A stretch of 52,506 bases of DNA, taken from Gemmatimonadota bacterium. GTDB taxonomy: Bacteria; Gemmatimonadota; Gemmatimonadetes; Palauibacterales; Palauibacteraceae. This document shows positions 8,906-17,510 of the stretch, one piece after another. The notes beneath the pieces are model-generated. The model ran no database searches. It was not told the origin of the DNA and was given only the letters and a program-made list of their open reading frames with translations. The first letter of the stretch is position 1, and every line of letters starts with the position of its first letter. The stretch lies in contig JAJEEM010000035.1 in the NCBI GenBank assembly GCA_022820995.1, positions 1-52,506 of the forward strand, given 5' to 3'. A program made the position numbers and the translations under genes.

Positions 8906-10098
8906 AGGTGGGGCCGGGTGGGCGCATCCTGATCGGGATGCTCGCCGGCGTCGTCCTGGGCGTTGCGCTCGGCGAGCGGGTCGCGGCGATACAGCCGCTC
9001 GGCGACCTCTTCATCGCGCTCCTGGTTCTGGCCGCCGTGCCGCTCGTCTTCTTCAATCTCCTCGCCGGGCTCACCTCTCTCGCGGACACGCGCACGCTCG
9101 GGCGGCTGGCCGGGAAGACGCTCGGCTACTTCCTCGCGACGGACCTCATCGCGCTCTCGCTGGGGCTGGGCGCCGTCGCCCTCCTCCGTCCGGGAGAGGG
9201 GATGCAACTGACGGAGCCGGTGGGGGACGCGGTCTCGGGGCCGGTGGGGGATGCGCCGTCCGTCGGGGAAGTCCTCCTGGACATGATTCCGACGAACGTG
9301 TTCCGGGCCGTCGCGGACGGGAACGTCGTGCAACTCGTCGTCCTCGCGCTCCTGCTCGGGGTCGCGACGATGGCTCTGGGGGACGGCCCGCGCACGCGCC
9401 TGGCGACGCTGTTCGAGGACGCGGCGCGCCTCTTCCGGCGCCTCGTCCACATGGTGCTGTGGACCGCCCCCGTGGGGATCGGCGCCCTCGTCGCGGTCAC
9501 GGTGGGGCGCTACGGAGCCGACCTGATCGGCCCGATGGCGCGCTTCCTCGCGGGCGTGTGGGGCGCGCAGATCGTGATCGTGACCGGGTACATGCTCCTG
9601 CTCAGTTTCTTCACGGACTACCGTCCCTGGCCCTTCCTGCGCTCGACGGGTTCGCTGTGGGCGACGACCGCGGCCACGACCTCCAGCCTCGCCTCGCTCT
9701 CGGTCGGACTCGAGTTGGCTCGCCGTCTGAGCATTCCCCGCGGCGTGTTTTCCTTCGTCCTCCCCCTCGGGGCGCAGCTCAACAAGGACGGGACCTCGGT
9801 CATGCTGACGGCGGTCCTCCTCTTCACGGCGCAGGCGGCCGGCGTCACCTTTTCGCCGGCGGATTTCGTCACGATCCTGCTCCTGGGCCTCCTGCTCTCG
9901 CACGGCACGGGCGGGGTCCCGGCCGGCGGCTTCGTCGTCGCGCTCATCTACGTGCAGGCGCTCAACCTGCCGATCGAGGTCGCGGCGATCGTCGGTGGGA
10001 TCTACCGTCTGGTGGACATGAGCAACACGACGGTGAACATCATGGGCGACATGGTCGGCGCATCGCTCGTCGCCCGTTCCGAAGCGAGGCGAGCGTGA
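8902..10098 (+). CDS. Dicarboxylate/amino acid:cation symporter (DAACS family)
   Basis: 398 residues with eight or more hydrophobic segments. The family hallmarks are visible in the C-terminal half: a serine-rich reentrant region (TTAATTSSLASL), GAQLNKDGTS corresponding to the NMDGT sodium/substrate motif (Asn-Lys-Asp here, the Lys being unusual), GTGGVPAGG in the second reentrant loop, and DMSNTTVNIMGD in the last helix. Members import glutamate, aspartate, C4-dicarboxylates or serine with Na+ or H+. The neighbouring amidase, aminotransferase and threonine aldolase favour an amino-acid substrate, by inference. Confidence 0.85.
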   Translation: MKVGPGGRILIGMLAGVVLGVALGERVAAIQPLGDLFIALLVLAAVPLVFFNLLAGLTSLADTRTLGRLAGKTLGYFLATDLIALSLGLGAVALLRPGEGMQLTEPVGDAVSGPVGDAPSVGEVLLDMIPTNVFRAVADGNVVQLVVLALLLGVATMALGDGPRTRLATLFEDAARLFRRLVHMVLWTAPVGIGALVAVTVGRYGADLIGPMARFLAGVWGAQIVIVTGYMLLLSFFTDYRPWPFLRSTGSLWATTAATTSSLASLSVGLELARRLSIPRGVFSFVLPLGAQLNKDGTSVMLTAVLLFTAQAAGVTFSPADFVTILLLGLLLSHGTGGVPAGGFVVALIYVQALNLPIEVAAIVGGIYRLVDMSNTTVNIMGDMVGASLVARSEARRA

Positions 10099-10129
10099 AT
10101 CGGAGCCCGACGGCGACCCGGGAGTGCGC

Positions 10130-11338
10130 ATGAACGCTGAAGTGAGAGCGCTTTTCCCCGGCGCGGACGAGCAGCCCTACTTCGACATCTCCGCGAATTC
10201 CCTGATGGCGGCGCCCGTTCGGGAAGCGATCGAGCGGCACCTCGGCGGGCGAACGTCGGGCCGCGGAGACAAGACGGAGATGGTCGCCACCGTCGATCGC
10301 GCCCGGTCTTCGTTCGCATCGCTCATCGGCGCGGCCCCTGACGAGGTCGCGATCACGAAGAACGTCTCCGACGGCCTCAACCTCTTCGGCGCGAGCCTCG
10401 CGTGGCGGGCAGGCGACAACGTGGTCCTGTGTCCCGCGCTCGAGCACCCGAACAACATCTACCTCTGGTACAGCCTTGCCCGCACGCACGGGATCGAGGT
10501 GCGGTCGGTCGCGCCGGAGGACGGGCACATCCCGGTCGGGGCGACGGCCGCCGCGATGGACGAACGCACGCGGCTCGTGACGCTCCCGACGATCACCTTC
10601 GCCCCGGGGTTCGTGACCGACGTCGCGGCGATCTCGGCGGCGGCCCGGAAGGTCGGGGCGCTCACGCTGGTGGACGCGGCGCAGTCGATCGGCGCTCAGC
10701 ACACCGATGTCGACGGACTGGGCGTCGATGCGCTCGCCGTCGCGGCGCAGAAGGCACTGCTCTCGGTGTACGGCTTCGGTTTCCTGTACGTGCGCCGAGA
10801 GGTGGCCGAGACGATGACGCCCGTCCACGTGGCGCGCTTCGGGATCGAACTCGATGCGCACGAGACCGCCTACTCGGACGACGAACTCCGCTTCCGCGCG
10901 GGGGCGCTCCGCTTCGACGTCGGCAACTACAACTACCTCGGCGCGGCGGCGACGGACGCGGCGCTGGACCTCCTCTCCGCCTGGGGCGTCGAGCGCGTCG
11001 AGAAGCACGTGCGCGGTCTGGCGGCCGACCTCGCGAGCCGGCTGCTGGACCTGGGTCTCCCGGTGGTCGGGGGACGGCCCGGACCCGATCTCGCGCACAT
11101 CGTCTCGGTCGGCGAGAGCGGCGGCGGGCGCCACTACACGGCCGACGACCCCGCCATGAACTCCCTCTACGAACACCTGACCGCCGCCGGCATCCGCCTC
11201 GCAATCCGCACCGGCATGCTCCGCTTCTCCATCGGCGTCTACAACGACCAGAACGACATCGACCACGTCGTGGAAGCCGCTCAAGCGTGGTGCGCTCGGA
11301 CACGGTATGGTCAAGCGGACACGGAGGAGGCGCCTTGA
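10130..11338 (+). CDS. Class V aminotransferase-fold PLP enzyme
   Basis: 402 residues from ATG 10130 (a GTG two codons earlier is possible). It is a fold-type I PLP enzyme of the class V/cysteine-desulfurase/kynureninase group. Visible features are AITKNVSDGLN near the phosphate-binding loop, LTLVDAAQSIGAQH with the PLP-pyridine Asp, and AVAAQKALLSVYG with Lys208 as Schiff-base lysine. The C-terminal domain ends in a strand typical of the family (LRFSIGVYNDQNDID). Whether it is a desulfurase, lyase or aminotransferase cannot be decided; no obvious desulfurase Cys loop is seen. Its stop overlaps the amidase start. Confidence 0.75.
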   Translation: MNAEVRALFPGADEQPYFDISANSLMAAPVREAIERHLGGRTSGRGDKTEMVATVDRARSSFASLIGAAPDEVAITKNVSDGLNLFGASLAWRAGDNVVLCPALEHPNNIYLWYSLARTHGIEVRSVAPEDGHIPVGATAAAMDERTRLVTLPTITFAPGFVTDVAAISAAARKVGALTLVDAAQSIGAQHTDVDGLGVDALAVAAQKALLSVYGFGFLYVRREVAETMTPVHVARFGIELDAHETAYSDDELRFRAGALRFDVGNYNYLGAAATDAALDLLSAWGVERVEKHVRGLAADLASRLLDLGLPVVGGRPGPDLAHIVSVGESGGGRHYTADDPAMNSLYEHLTAAGIRLAIRTGMLRFSIGVYNDQNDIDHVVEAAQAWCARTRYGQADTEEAP

Positions 11339-13104
11339 AAGATCGGAGTCCGGGATTGTCTGCTCACTACGGAAGTGAATCCCGTAATTCTGGCCGTCCT
11401 GCGCTGGATCGGCGCGCGTTCATGGCGTCGCTGTCGGCGTTGGGGCTGGGGGCCACGGCGCTCCCCGCCGCTCTCTGGGCGCGCACCCGCGACGGACAGG
11501 AGGCGCTCACCAGGGACGATATCGCCGCCGCCGTGCGCGTCGCGGGGCTCGACTTCAGCGACGATGAGGTCGAACTCATGGTGGAGGAAGTGAACGCGAT
11601 GCGGGAGCGGTACGCGCAACTCCGCACGATGGAGATGCCGAACTCCGTCGCCCCCGCGCTCCACTTCGAACCCGTGCTTCCCGGCACCTCCTATCCGGCG
11701 CCTTCGGCGTCGACCGTCTTCCGTTACACACGCCCGCGGGGACTTGAGCGCCCCGCCGATCTCGAAGCGCTGGCGTTCGCGCCGGTCACGGAGTTGGCGG
11801 AACTCGTCCGCTCCCGCCAGGTGACGTCGACGGAACTCACGGAGATGTACCTCGGCCGGCTGCGGGCGCACGGCGACACGCTGCTGGCCGTGATCGCTCT
11901 CACCGAGGACCTCGCGATGCGTCAGGCGGCACGCGCGGACGCCGAGATCTCGCGCGGCTACTACCGGGGACCGCTGCACGGCATCCCATGGGGGGCGAAG
12001 GACCTCCTCTCGGAGGACGAGACGCTGACGACGTGGGGCGCCAAGCCGTACGAGGACCAGTACATCCCCGAGGATTCCACGGTGGGGCGGAAGCTGGAGG
12101 AGGCGGGCGCCGTGCTCGTGGCGAAGCTCACGCTGGGGGCGCTGGCGCGCGGCGACGTCTGGTACGGCGGGCTGACGCGCAATCCGTGGAACCTCGAACA
12201 GGGGTCGAGCGGATCTTCCGCGGGGTCCACGGCGGCGGTCGTGGCGGGGCTCGTCGGGTTCGCGATCGGGAGCGAGACGCTGGGTTCGATCGTCTCTCCC
12301 TCCACCCGCTGCGGCGCCTCCGGGCTCCGGCCCACCTTCGGGCGCGTGAGCCGGGCCGGGGCGATGGCCCTCTCGTGGTCGATGGACAAGCTGGGGCCGA
12401 TCTGCCGGAGCGTGGAGGACTGCGCGATCGTGCTCGACGCGATCCAGGGGTCGGACGACCAGGATCCGACGGCGCGCGACATCGCCTTCGACTGGGATCC
12501 GGCGCGGCCCCTCTCGGACCTGCGGGTCGCGTGGGTGCCCTCGGCCTTCGAAGAGGAACGGGAGGACGGGGAGTGGAAGGCGTTCGACGAGGCGTCGCTC
12601 GAGGTCGTGCGCGGGTTCGGGATCGAGCCCGTGCCGCTCGAACTCCCGGACGACCTCCCCTACGACGCGATGCGGATCATCCTCAGCGCGGAGCAGGGAG
12701 CGGCGTTCGATCCGCTGATCCTGAGCGGGCGCGAAGACGAACTCGTCCAGCAGGGGGAGAACGCGCGGCCCAACATCATGCGCACCGGCCGGATGATCCC
12801 CGCGTCCGAGTACATCCAGGCGAACCGGCTGCGCACGATCGCCATGCACCGCTTCGCGCAGGTCATGGAGGGGATCGACGTCGTCGTCACGCCGAGTTTC
12901 GGGGGATCGATGCTGCTGCTCACGAACCTCACGGGGCACCCGCAGGTGGTGATTCCCAACGGGTATCGGTCGGAGGACGGGACGCCGACGAGCATCTCCT
13001 TCGTCGGCGGTCTGTTCGCCGACGCGGAGGCGCTGCGCCTCGCCAAGGCGGTCCAGGACGCGACGGACCACCACCTCCAATACCCGCCGGCCTTCGCCAC
13101 GTGA
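11335..13104 (+). CDS. Tat-exported amidase (amidase signature family)
   Basis: 589 residues from TTG 11335. This start has GGAGGAGG just upstream and overlaps the preceding stop, and it keeps the twin-arginine signal DRRAFMASL, which ATG 11422 would lose. The amidase signature domain shows the Ser-cisSer-Lys machinery: Lys222 in PWGAKDLL, the serine cluster GSSGSSAGS (290-298), and nucleophile Ser318 in ETLGSIVSPS. The N-terminal 100 residues are an extra helical segment. Such exported amidases release ammonia or amino acids from amides outside the cytoplasm. Coupled by overlaps on both sides. Confidence 0.85.
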   Translation: MKDRSPGLSAHYGSESRNSGRPALDRRAFMASLSALGLGATALPAALWARTRDGQEALTRDDIAAAVRVAGLDFSDDEVELMVEEVNAMRERYAQLRTMEMPNSVAPALHFEPVLPGTSYPAPSASTVFRYTRPRGLERPADLEALAFAPVTELAELVRSRQVTSTELTEMYLGRLRAHGDTLLAVIALTEDLAMRQAARADAEISRGYYRGPLHGIPWGAKDLLSEDETLTTWGAKPYEDQYIPEDSTVGRKLEEAGAVLVAKLTLGALARGDVWYGGLTRNPWNLEQGSSGSSAGSTAAVVAGLVGFAIGSETLGSIVSPSTRCGASGLRPTFGRVSRAGAMALSWSMDKLGPICRSVEDCAIVLDAIQGSDDQDPTARDIAFDWDPARPLSDLRVAWVPSAFEEEREDGEWKAFDEASLEVVRGFGIEPVPLELPDDLPYDAMRIILSAEQGAAFDPLILSGREDELVQQGENARPNIMRTGRMIPASEYIQANRLRTIAMHRFAQVMEGIDVVVTPSFGGSMLLLTNLTGHPQVVIPNGYRSEDGTPTSISFVGGLFADAEALRLAKAVQDATDHHLQYPPAFAT

Positions 13105-14135
13105 TCGATCTCCGCAGCGACACGGTCACGCGCCCGACGGAGGCGATGCGGGCGGCGATGGCCGCGGCGCCCGTGGGGGACGACTGCTACGGCGACGACC
13201 CCACGGTGCTCGAACTGGAGCGGCGGACGGCCGAGATTCTCGGCAAGGACGCCGCCATGTACGTGCCGACGGGCACCATGAGCAACCAGCTCGCCCTGCG
13301 CGCGCACACGGAGCCGGGCGACACGGTCCTCATCGGCCCCGGGGCACACATCTGGTTCGGCGAGGGGGGCGCGCCGTCGCCGATCTCCGGGGTCGTCATC
13401 CGGCCGCTCGAGGGCGACCGCGGCATGTTCGGCGCGGCGACGCTGCGGGCGGCGCTCAACCTCGACATGGGGACCGTGCGCGCCCGCATGCAGTCGCCCG
13501 TGCGGCTCGTCTGCGCCGAGAACACGCACAACGGGGCGGGCGGCGCCGTGTGGCCCCTCGACCTCCTGCGCGAGATGCTCGCCGCCGCGCGCGAAGCCGG
13601 CCTCGCCACCCATCTCGACGGCGCCCGCCTGTGGAACGCGACCGCGGCCGCCGGCATCCCCGAGGCCGAGTTCGCCGCGGGCTTCGACACGGTGAACGTC
13701 TGCTTCTCCAAGGCGCTCGGCGCCCCGCTGGGGTCCGCCCTCGCCGGCCCCACCGACCTCGTCGAGCGCGCCCGCCGCTTCAAGCAGCTCTACGGCGGGG
13801 GTTTCCGGCAGGCGGGGATCGTGGCGGCCGGCGCCCTGTACGCGCTCGAGCACCACCGCGGACGGCTCACGGAGGATCACGCCCGGGCGAGGCGGCTGGC
13901 CGGCGGACTCGACGCGATCCCGGGACTGGAAGTCGACGTCGACGGCGTGGAGACGAACATCGTCCGCTTCCGGACGACCGCGGTGGACGCGCCGGAGTTC
14001 GCCGGGCGCTGCCGGGAGGCGGGCGTCCTGCTGAACGCCTACAGCCGGCGGGATCTGCGGGTCGTCCCCCACCTCCACACGACGGAGGACGACGTGGCGG
14101 GCGCGCTGGAAGTCTTCCGCCGGGCCGCCGCCTAG
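13101..14135 (+). CDS. ltaE: Low-specificity L-threonine aldolase
   Basis: 344 residues from GTG 13101, overlapping the amidase stop. It opens with IDLRSDTVTRPTEAM, the classic threonine aldolase N terminus, then MYVPTGTMSNQLAL (PLP phosphate loop), LATHLDGARLWNA with the PLP-pyridine Asp, and FSKALGAPLGS with Lys204 as Schiff-base lysine. It cleaves L-threonine/allo-threonine to glycine and acetaldehyde in the cytoplasm and ends the peptide and amino-acid run. Confidence 0.9.
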   Translation: MIDLRSDTVTRPTEAMRAAMAAAPVGDDCYGDDPTVLELERRTAEILGKDAAMYVPTGTMSNQLALRAHTEPGDTVLIGPGAHIWFGEGGAPSPISGVVIRPLEGDRGMFGAATLRAALNLDMGTVRARMQSPVRLVCAENTHNGAGGAVWPLDLLREMLAAAREAGLATHLDGARLWNATAAAGIPEAEFAAGFDTVNVCFSKALGAPLGSALAGPTDLVERARRFKQLYGGGFRQAGIVAAGALYALEHHRGRLTEDHARARRLAGGLDAIPGLEVDVDGVETNIVRFRTTAVDAPEFAGRCREAGVLLNAYSRRDLRVVPHLHTTEDDVAGALEVFRRAAA

Positions 14136-14186
14136 CTGCAGTCGCTTGGCCCCGGCCGCTTGGTCCCGGCCGCTGGCTGAGGCCCG

Positions 14187-15293
14187 CTAGCTGCCCTTCC
14201 CGAGCGCGACGGCGACTTCGGTCTCGATCGCCTGCGTGATCTCGTCCGACCGCTCCGAGCCGAGCAGGACCGCGATCCAGCGGGTGGATTCGTTCGTCCC
14301 CAGCACGATCCGGAACATCACCGTGAGCGGCACCGACAGCAGCATCCCCACGGGTCCCAGGACCCAGCCCCAGAAGACGAGCGAACCGAAGACGACGAGC
14401 GTCGACAGGCCCACGCTGTACCCCATGACCTTGGGCTCGATGAGGTTGCCCCAGAGGACGTTGACGACGATGAATCCGGCCGCGGCGGCGACCGCCGTCC
14501 CGACCCCCATCGTGAGCCACGCGACGAGCACCGCCGGCACGGCCGCGATGAAGGACCCGATGTTGGGCACGTAGTTCAGCAGAAACGCGAGCACGCCCCA
14601 CAGAATCGGGTAGTTGACGCCGAGGAGCGCCATGAGTCCCCCGATGCAGAGCCCGGTGCCGAGGCTGACGATCGTCTTCAGCACCACGTAGCGCCGCACC
14701 GCGGTCCCGACCTTCTCCCAGTTCTCCCGCGCCTCCGTCGCATCGGCCTCGCCGAGGGCGACCCTCACCTTGGTGGGGAAGCTCGAGATCTCGAGCAGCA
14801 TGAAGACCATCGTGAGGATGATGAGGAACCCGTTGGCGAGGATGAACCCCAGGTTCTCGACGAGCTGCCGCATCAGGCCGAGCATCCAGCTCGGCGAGAT
14901 CGAGATGAGTTCGTTGGTGTCGAGCACCGGCGACTGGAGCCCGAAGCGCACCATGTAGTCGCTCAGCGTGGCCTCCACCGTCTCGACCTGTTCCGCGAAG
15001 AGCCGGTCGAGCTGCGCCTCCGTGCGCCCGAGTTCGACGAGGGGGGTCGCGATCAGGCCCCCCGCCACGGTCCCGAGGGCGAGGAGGACGAGCACGAGGG
15101 CGAGGACCGCGACCGACTTGGGAACCCGGTGCGCCGTCATCCAGCGGAGCGGCGTGGAGAACAGGATGGTGAGAAAGAGCGCGAGCACGAAGGAGACGAT
15201 GAGCCAGGAGGCAGCCCGCATCCCGGCCACGATGATGACGAAGGCCGCCAGGTTGAGGAGGGTCCGGTGTACTCGTGTCGCGTCGTCGCGCAT
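14187..15293 (-). CDS. AI-2E family transporter / PerM-type permease
   Basis: 368 residues from ATG 15293; the frame is open much further upstream but this is where the membrane protein begins. About eight hydrophobic segments with the family layout: two N-terminal helices, a long helical soluble insert ([17 protein letters not shown]), then a C-terminal block with [16 protein letters not shown] and [12 protein letters not shown], the conserved AI-2E/PerM signatures. Members include AI-2 exporters and Na+/H+ antiporters, so the substrate is open. Convergent with threonine aldolase (51-base gap) and divergent from the acyl-CoA module. Confidence 0.85.
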   Translation of the reverse strand: MRDDATRVHRTLLNLAAFVIIVAGMRAASWLIVSFVLALFLTILFSTPLRWMTAHRVPKSVAVLALVLVLLALGTVAGGLIATPLVELGRTEAQLDRLFAEQVETVEATLSDYMVRFGLQSPVLDTNELISISPSWMLGLMRQLVENLGFILANGFLIILTMVFMLLEISSFPTKVRVALGEADATEARENWEKVGTAVRRYVVLKTIVSLGTGLCIGGLMALLGVNYPILWGVLAFLLNYVPNIGSFIAAVPAVLVAWLTMGVGTAVAAAAGFIVVNVLWGNLIEPKVMGYSVGLSTLVVFGSLVFWGWVLGPVGMLLSVPLTVMFRIVLGTNESTRWIAVLLGSERSDEITQAIETEVAVALGKGS

Positions 15294-15364
15294 GAAACGA
15301 GGGTGCGGGCCGGGGCGGGCGGAGGCAACCCCGGAAGGCGGCGGGCGCCGACACCGGATCGTCG

Positions 15365-15394
15365 TTGCAGCGCGCGCCTTTCCGCGGATACTTT
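15365..15394 (+). promoter_or_regulatory. Possible promoter of the acyl-CoA module
   Basis: TTGCAG (15365-15370) and TACTTT (15389-15394) with an 18-base spacer, in the 114-base gap between the divergent AI-2E gene and the B12-binding subunit gene. The inferred start is only a few bases before GTG 15408. Weak, by eye. Confidence 0.3.
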
Positions 15395-15407
15395 CGACCG
15401 TTCCCTC

Positions 15408-15890
15408 GTGACCGCGGATTTGCGGGATGAACTGCCGAAACGAACTGCCGGGAAGAAGCGCTTGATCGAACCGAAGATCCGTGTGCTCGTGGCCAAGCCG
15501 GGGCTCGATGGCCACGACCGTGGTGCGAAGGTGATGGCGGCCGCCCTCCAGGACGCGGGGATGGAGGTCATCTACACGGGACTCCACCAGACGCCGGAGA
15601 TGATCGCCGCCACCGCGCTCCAGGAGGACGTGGATGTCGTGGCGCTCTCGATTCTGTCCGGGGCGCACATGACGCTTTTCCCGCGCGTGAAATCGCTCCT
15701 CGACGGGCAGGGGATGGACGGGGTCCTCCTCACCGGGGGAGGGATCATCCCCGCCGAGGACATGGAGGCGCTGAACGACCTCGGCGTCGGCCGCCTCTTC
15801 GGTCCGGGGACCTCCACCTCCGAAGCCGTCGACTACATCCGCGCCTGGTTCGAGGAGAGCGGGCGCGAAGCCTCCGGGGCGAAGGGCTAG
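15408..15890 (+). CDS. Methylmalonyl-CoA mutase C-terminal (B12-binding) subunit
   Basis: 160 residues from GTG 15408; TTG 15462, with GGAAGAAG before it, is an alternative. The whole product is a cobalamin-binding Rossmann domain: DGHDRG (Asp34, His36, Gly39) is the DxHxxG motif whose His ligates cobalt, followed by [12 protein letters not shown] and LLTGGGIIP, which form the nucleotide-tail pocket. It matches the small, separate B12 subunits of acyl-CoA mutases (methylmalonyl-, isobutyryl- or ethylmalonyl-CoA type). The catalytic large subunit is not in this window. It is 9 bases upstream of the carboxyltransferase, so probably in the same operon. Confidence 0.85.
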   Translation: MTADLRDELPKRTAGKKRLIEPKIRVLVAKPGLDGHDRGAKVMAAALQDAGMEVIYTGLHQTPEMIAATALQEDVDVVALSILSGAHMTLFPRVKSLLDGQGMDGVLLTGGGIIPAEDMEALNDLGVGRLFGPGTSTSEAVDYIRAWFEESGREASGAKG

Positions 15891-15899
15891 CCGCGGCCG

Positions 15900-17510
15900 G
15901 TGGGGGACAGCGACGACAGCCGCATGGGCGCGCTCGTGGCCGAACTGCGCGAGCTCGAAGCCCGGGTCCAGCGTGGCGGCGGGGAAGAGCGCGTGGCCCG
16001 GCAGCACGCCCAGGGCAAGCTCACGGCCCGCGAACGGGTCGACCTCCTCATCGACGAAGGCGGCGGCTTCCTCGAGATCGGCCTCCTCATCGCGCACGAC
16101 CGGTACGACGGCAGGGCGCCCGCCGCCGGCGTCGTCACCGGCGTGGGCGAGGTGTGCGGGCGCGAAGTCGTCATCGTCGCGAACGACCAGACGGTGAAAG
16201 CCGGAAGCTGGTGGCCCGAGACCATCACGAAGATCCTGCGGGCGCAGGAGATCGCGATGCGGTGCCGCGTGCCGATCGTCTATCTCGTGGATTCGGCCGG
16301 CGTAAACCTGCCGTACCAGGGCGGGGTGTTCCCGGGGCAGTACGGCGCGAGCCGCATCTTCTACTACAACTCGATCATGCGACATTACCTCGAGGTGCCG
16401 CAGATCTCCGCCGTGATGGGCCAGTGCATCGCCGGCGGCGCCTACCTTCCCGCCCTGTCGGACGTGATCGTGATGGTGGAGGGGACGAGCTTCATGGGTC
16501 TCGGGGGCCCGAACCTCGTGAAGGGGGCGACGGGGCAGGAGGTCGAGGCCGAGGAACTCGGCGGGGCGCTGATGCACAACCGCGTGAGCGGCGTGGCGCA
16601 CTACCGCGTGGAGGACGACAGCGCGTGCATCGAGAAGGTCCGCTCGCTCGTCGCCGGCCTCCCCGCCGGCCTCCGCCCGGACCCCGCCGTCGAAGCGCGG
16701 GAAGCGGCGCGCCCCGCGGAGGAAGCCTACGCGCTTCTGCCCGGCGACCACCGGCAGCCTTTCGACATGGAGGCGGTCCTCGAGACGGTCCTCGACGAGG
16801 GTCCGTTCGAGGAGTTCCAGGCGGACCGCGCGCCGGAGATGCTCACGGGCACGGGGCACATCGACGGCTTCCGGGTGGGGGTCATCGCGAACCGGCGGGG
16901 CATGTTCCGGGGCGAGGCCGGCGAACCGCCGAAGTTCGGCGGGATCGTGTACACGGAGAGCGCGGAGAAGGTGGCGTATTTCATGGATCTCTGCGACCGT
17001 CACGACACGCCGCTCCTCTTCGTGCAGGACGTGAGCGGGTTCATGGTCGGGCCGAAGGCGGAGCAGTCCGGGATCATCCGGGCGGGCGCGCGCATGGTCG
17101 AGTCGATGGCGACGGCCCGCGTGCCCAAGATCGTGCTCACGGTCAACCACGCGAGCGGGGCGGGGTACTACGCGATGGCGGCGCAGGGGTTCGATCCCGA
17201 CTTCATCTTCACGTGGCCGACGGGGCGGATGGGAGTGATGGAAGGGGAGGCCGCGGTGCAGGCCGCTTTCGGGCGCAAGCTCGAGGAGGCGGCGGGCGGA
17301 GACCTGGATGAGGAGACGGCGGCCGCGATCGAGCGGACGCGTGAGAACTACGAAGAGCAGCTCGATGCGAAATACGCGGCGGCGCGCGGCTTCGTGGACG
17401 CGATCGTGACCCCGGAGGACACGCGGGCGGCGCTGTCGCTCGCGCTCCGCTGCTCGCTCGGCAACCCGGGCCCGCATCTCGGACCCTTCACCCTTCCGGA
17501 CGGCCTGTGA
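15900..17510 (+). CDS. Acyl-CoA carboxylase, carboxyltransferase (beta) subunit
   Basis: 536 residues from GTG 15900 (ATG 15924 is possible). It has the two crotonase-fold halves of biotin-dependent carboxyltransferases: QGKLTARERVDLLID at the N terminus, IAGGAYLPALSD and GGPNLVKGATG in the first half, and LLFVQDVSGFMVG, NHASGAGYYAM and GRMGVMEGEAAVQ in the second. The central VYLVDSAGVNLPYQGGVFPG resembles the methylcrotonyl-/geranyl-CoA carboxylase branch (MccB, LiuB, AtuC) more than the propionyl-CoA branch, though this is by eye. The biotin carboxylase partner is not in the window. The stop overlaps the AtuA start. Confidence 0.85.
   Translation: MGDSDDSRMGALVAELRELEARVQRGGGEERVARQHAQGKLTARERVDLLIDEGGGFLEIGLLIAHDRYDGRAPAAGVVTGVGEVCGREVVIVANDQTVKAGSWWPETITKILRAQEIAMRCRVPIVYLVDSAGVNLPYQGGVFPGQYGASRIFYYNSIMRHYLEVPQISAVMGQCIAGGAYLPALSDVIVMVEGTSFMGLGGPNLVKGATGQEVEAEELGGALMHNRVSGVAHYRVEDDSACIEKVRSLVAGLPAGLRPDPAVEAREAARPAEEAYALLPGDHRQPFDMEAVLETVLDEGPFEEFQADRAPEMLTGTGHIDGFRVGVIANRRGMFRGEAGEPPKFGGIVYTESAEKVAYFMDLCDRHDTPLLFVQDVSGFMVGPKAEQSGIIRAGARMVESMATARVPKIVLTVNHASGAGYYAMAAQGFDPDFIFTWPTGRMGVMEGEAAVQAAFGRKLEEAAGGDLDEETAAAIERTRENYEEQLDAKYAAARGFVDAIVTPEDTRAALSLALRCSLGNPGPHLGPFTLPDGL

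Noticed and set aside
11311..13080. 589-codon minus-strand frame opposite the amidase
   Set aside because: Shadow of the amidase; composition strongly biased to Arg and no family features.
14136..14186. Short CGGCCGCTTGG-type repeats between threonine aldolase and the AI-2E gene
   Set aside because: Too short and GC-simple to call a repeat element or a convincing terminator.
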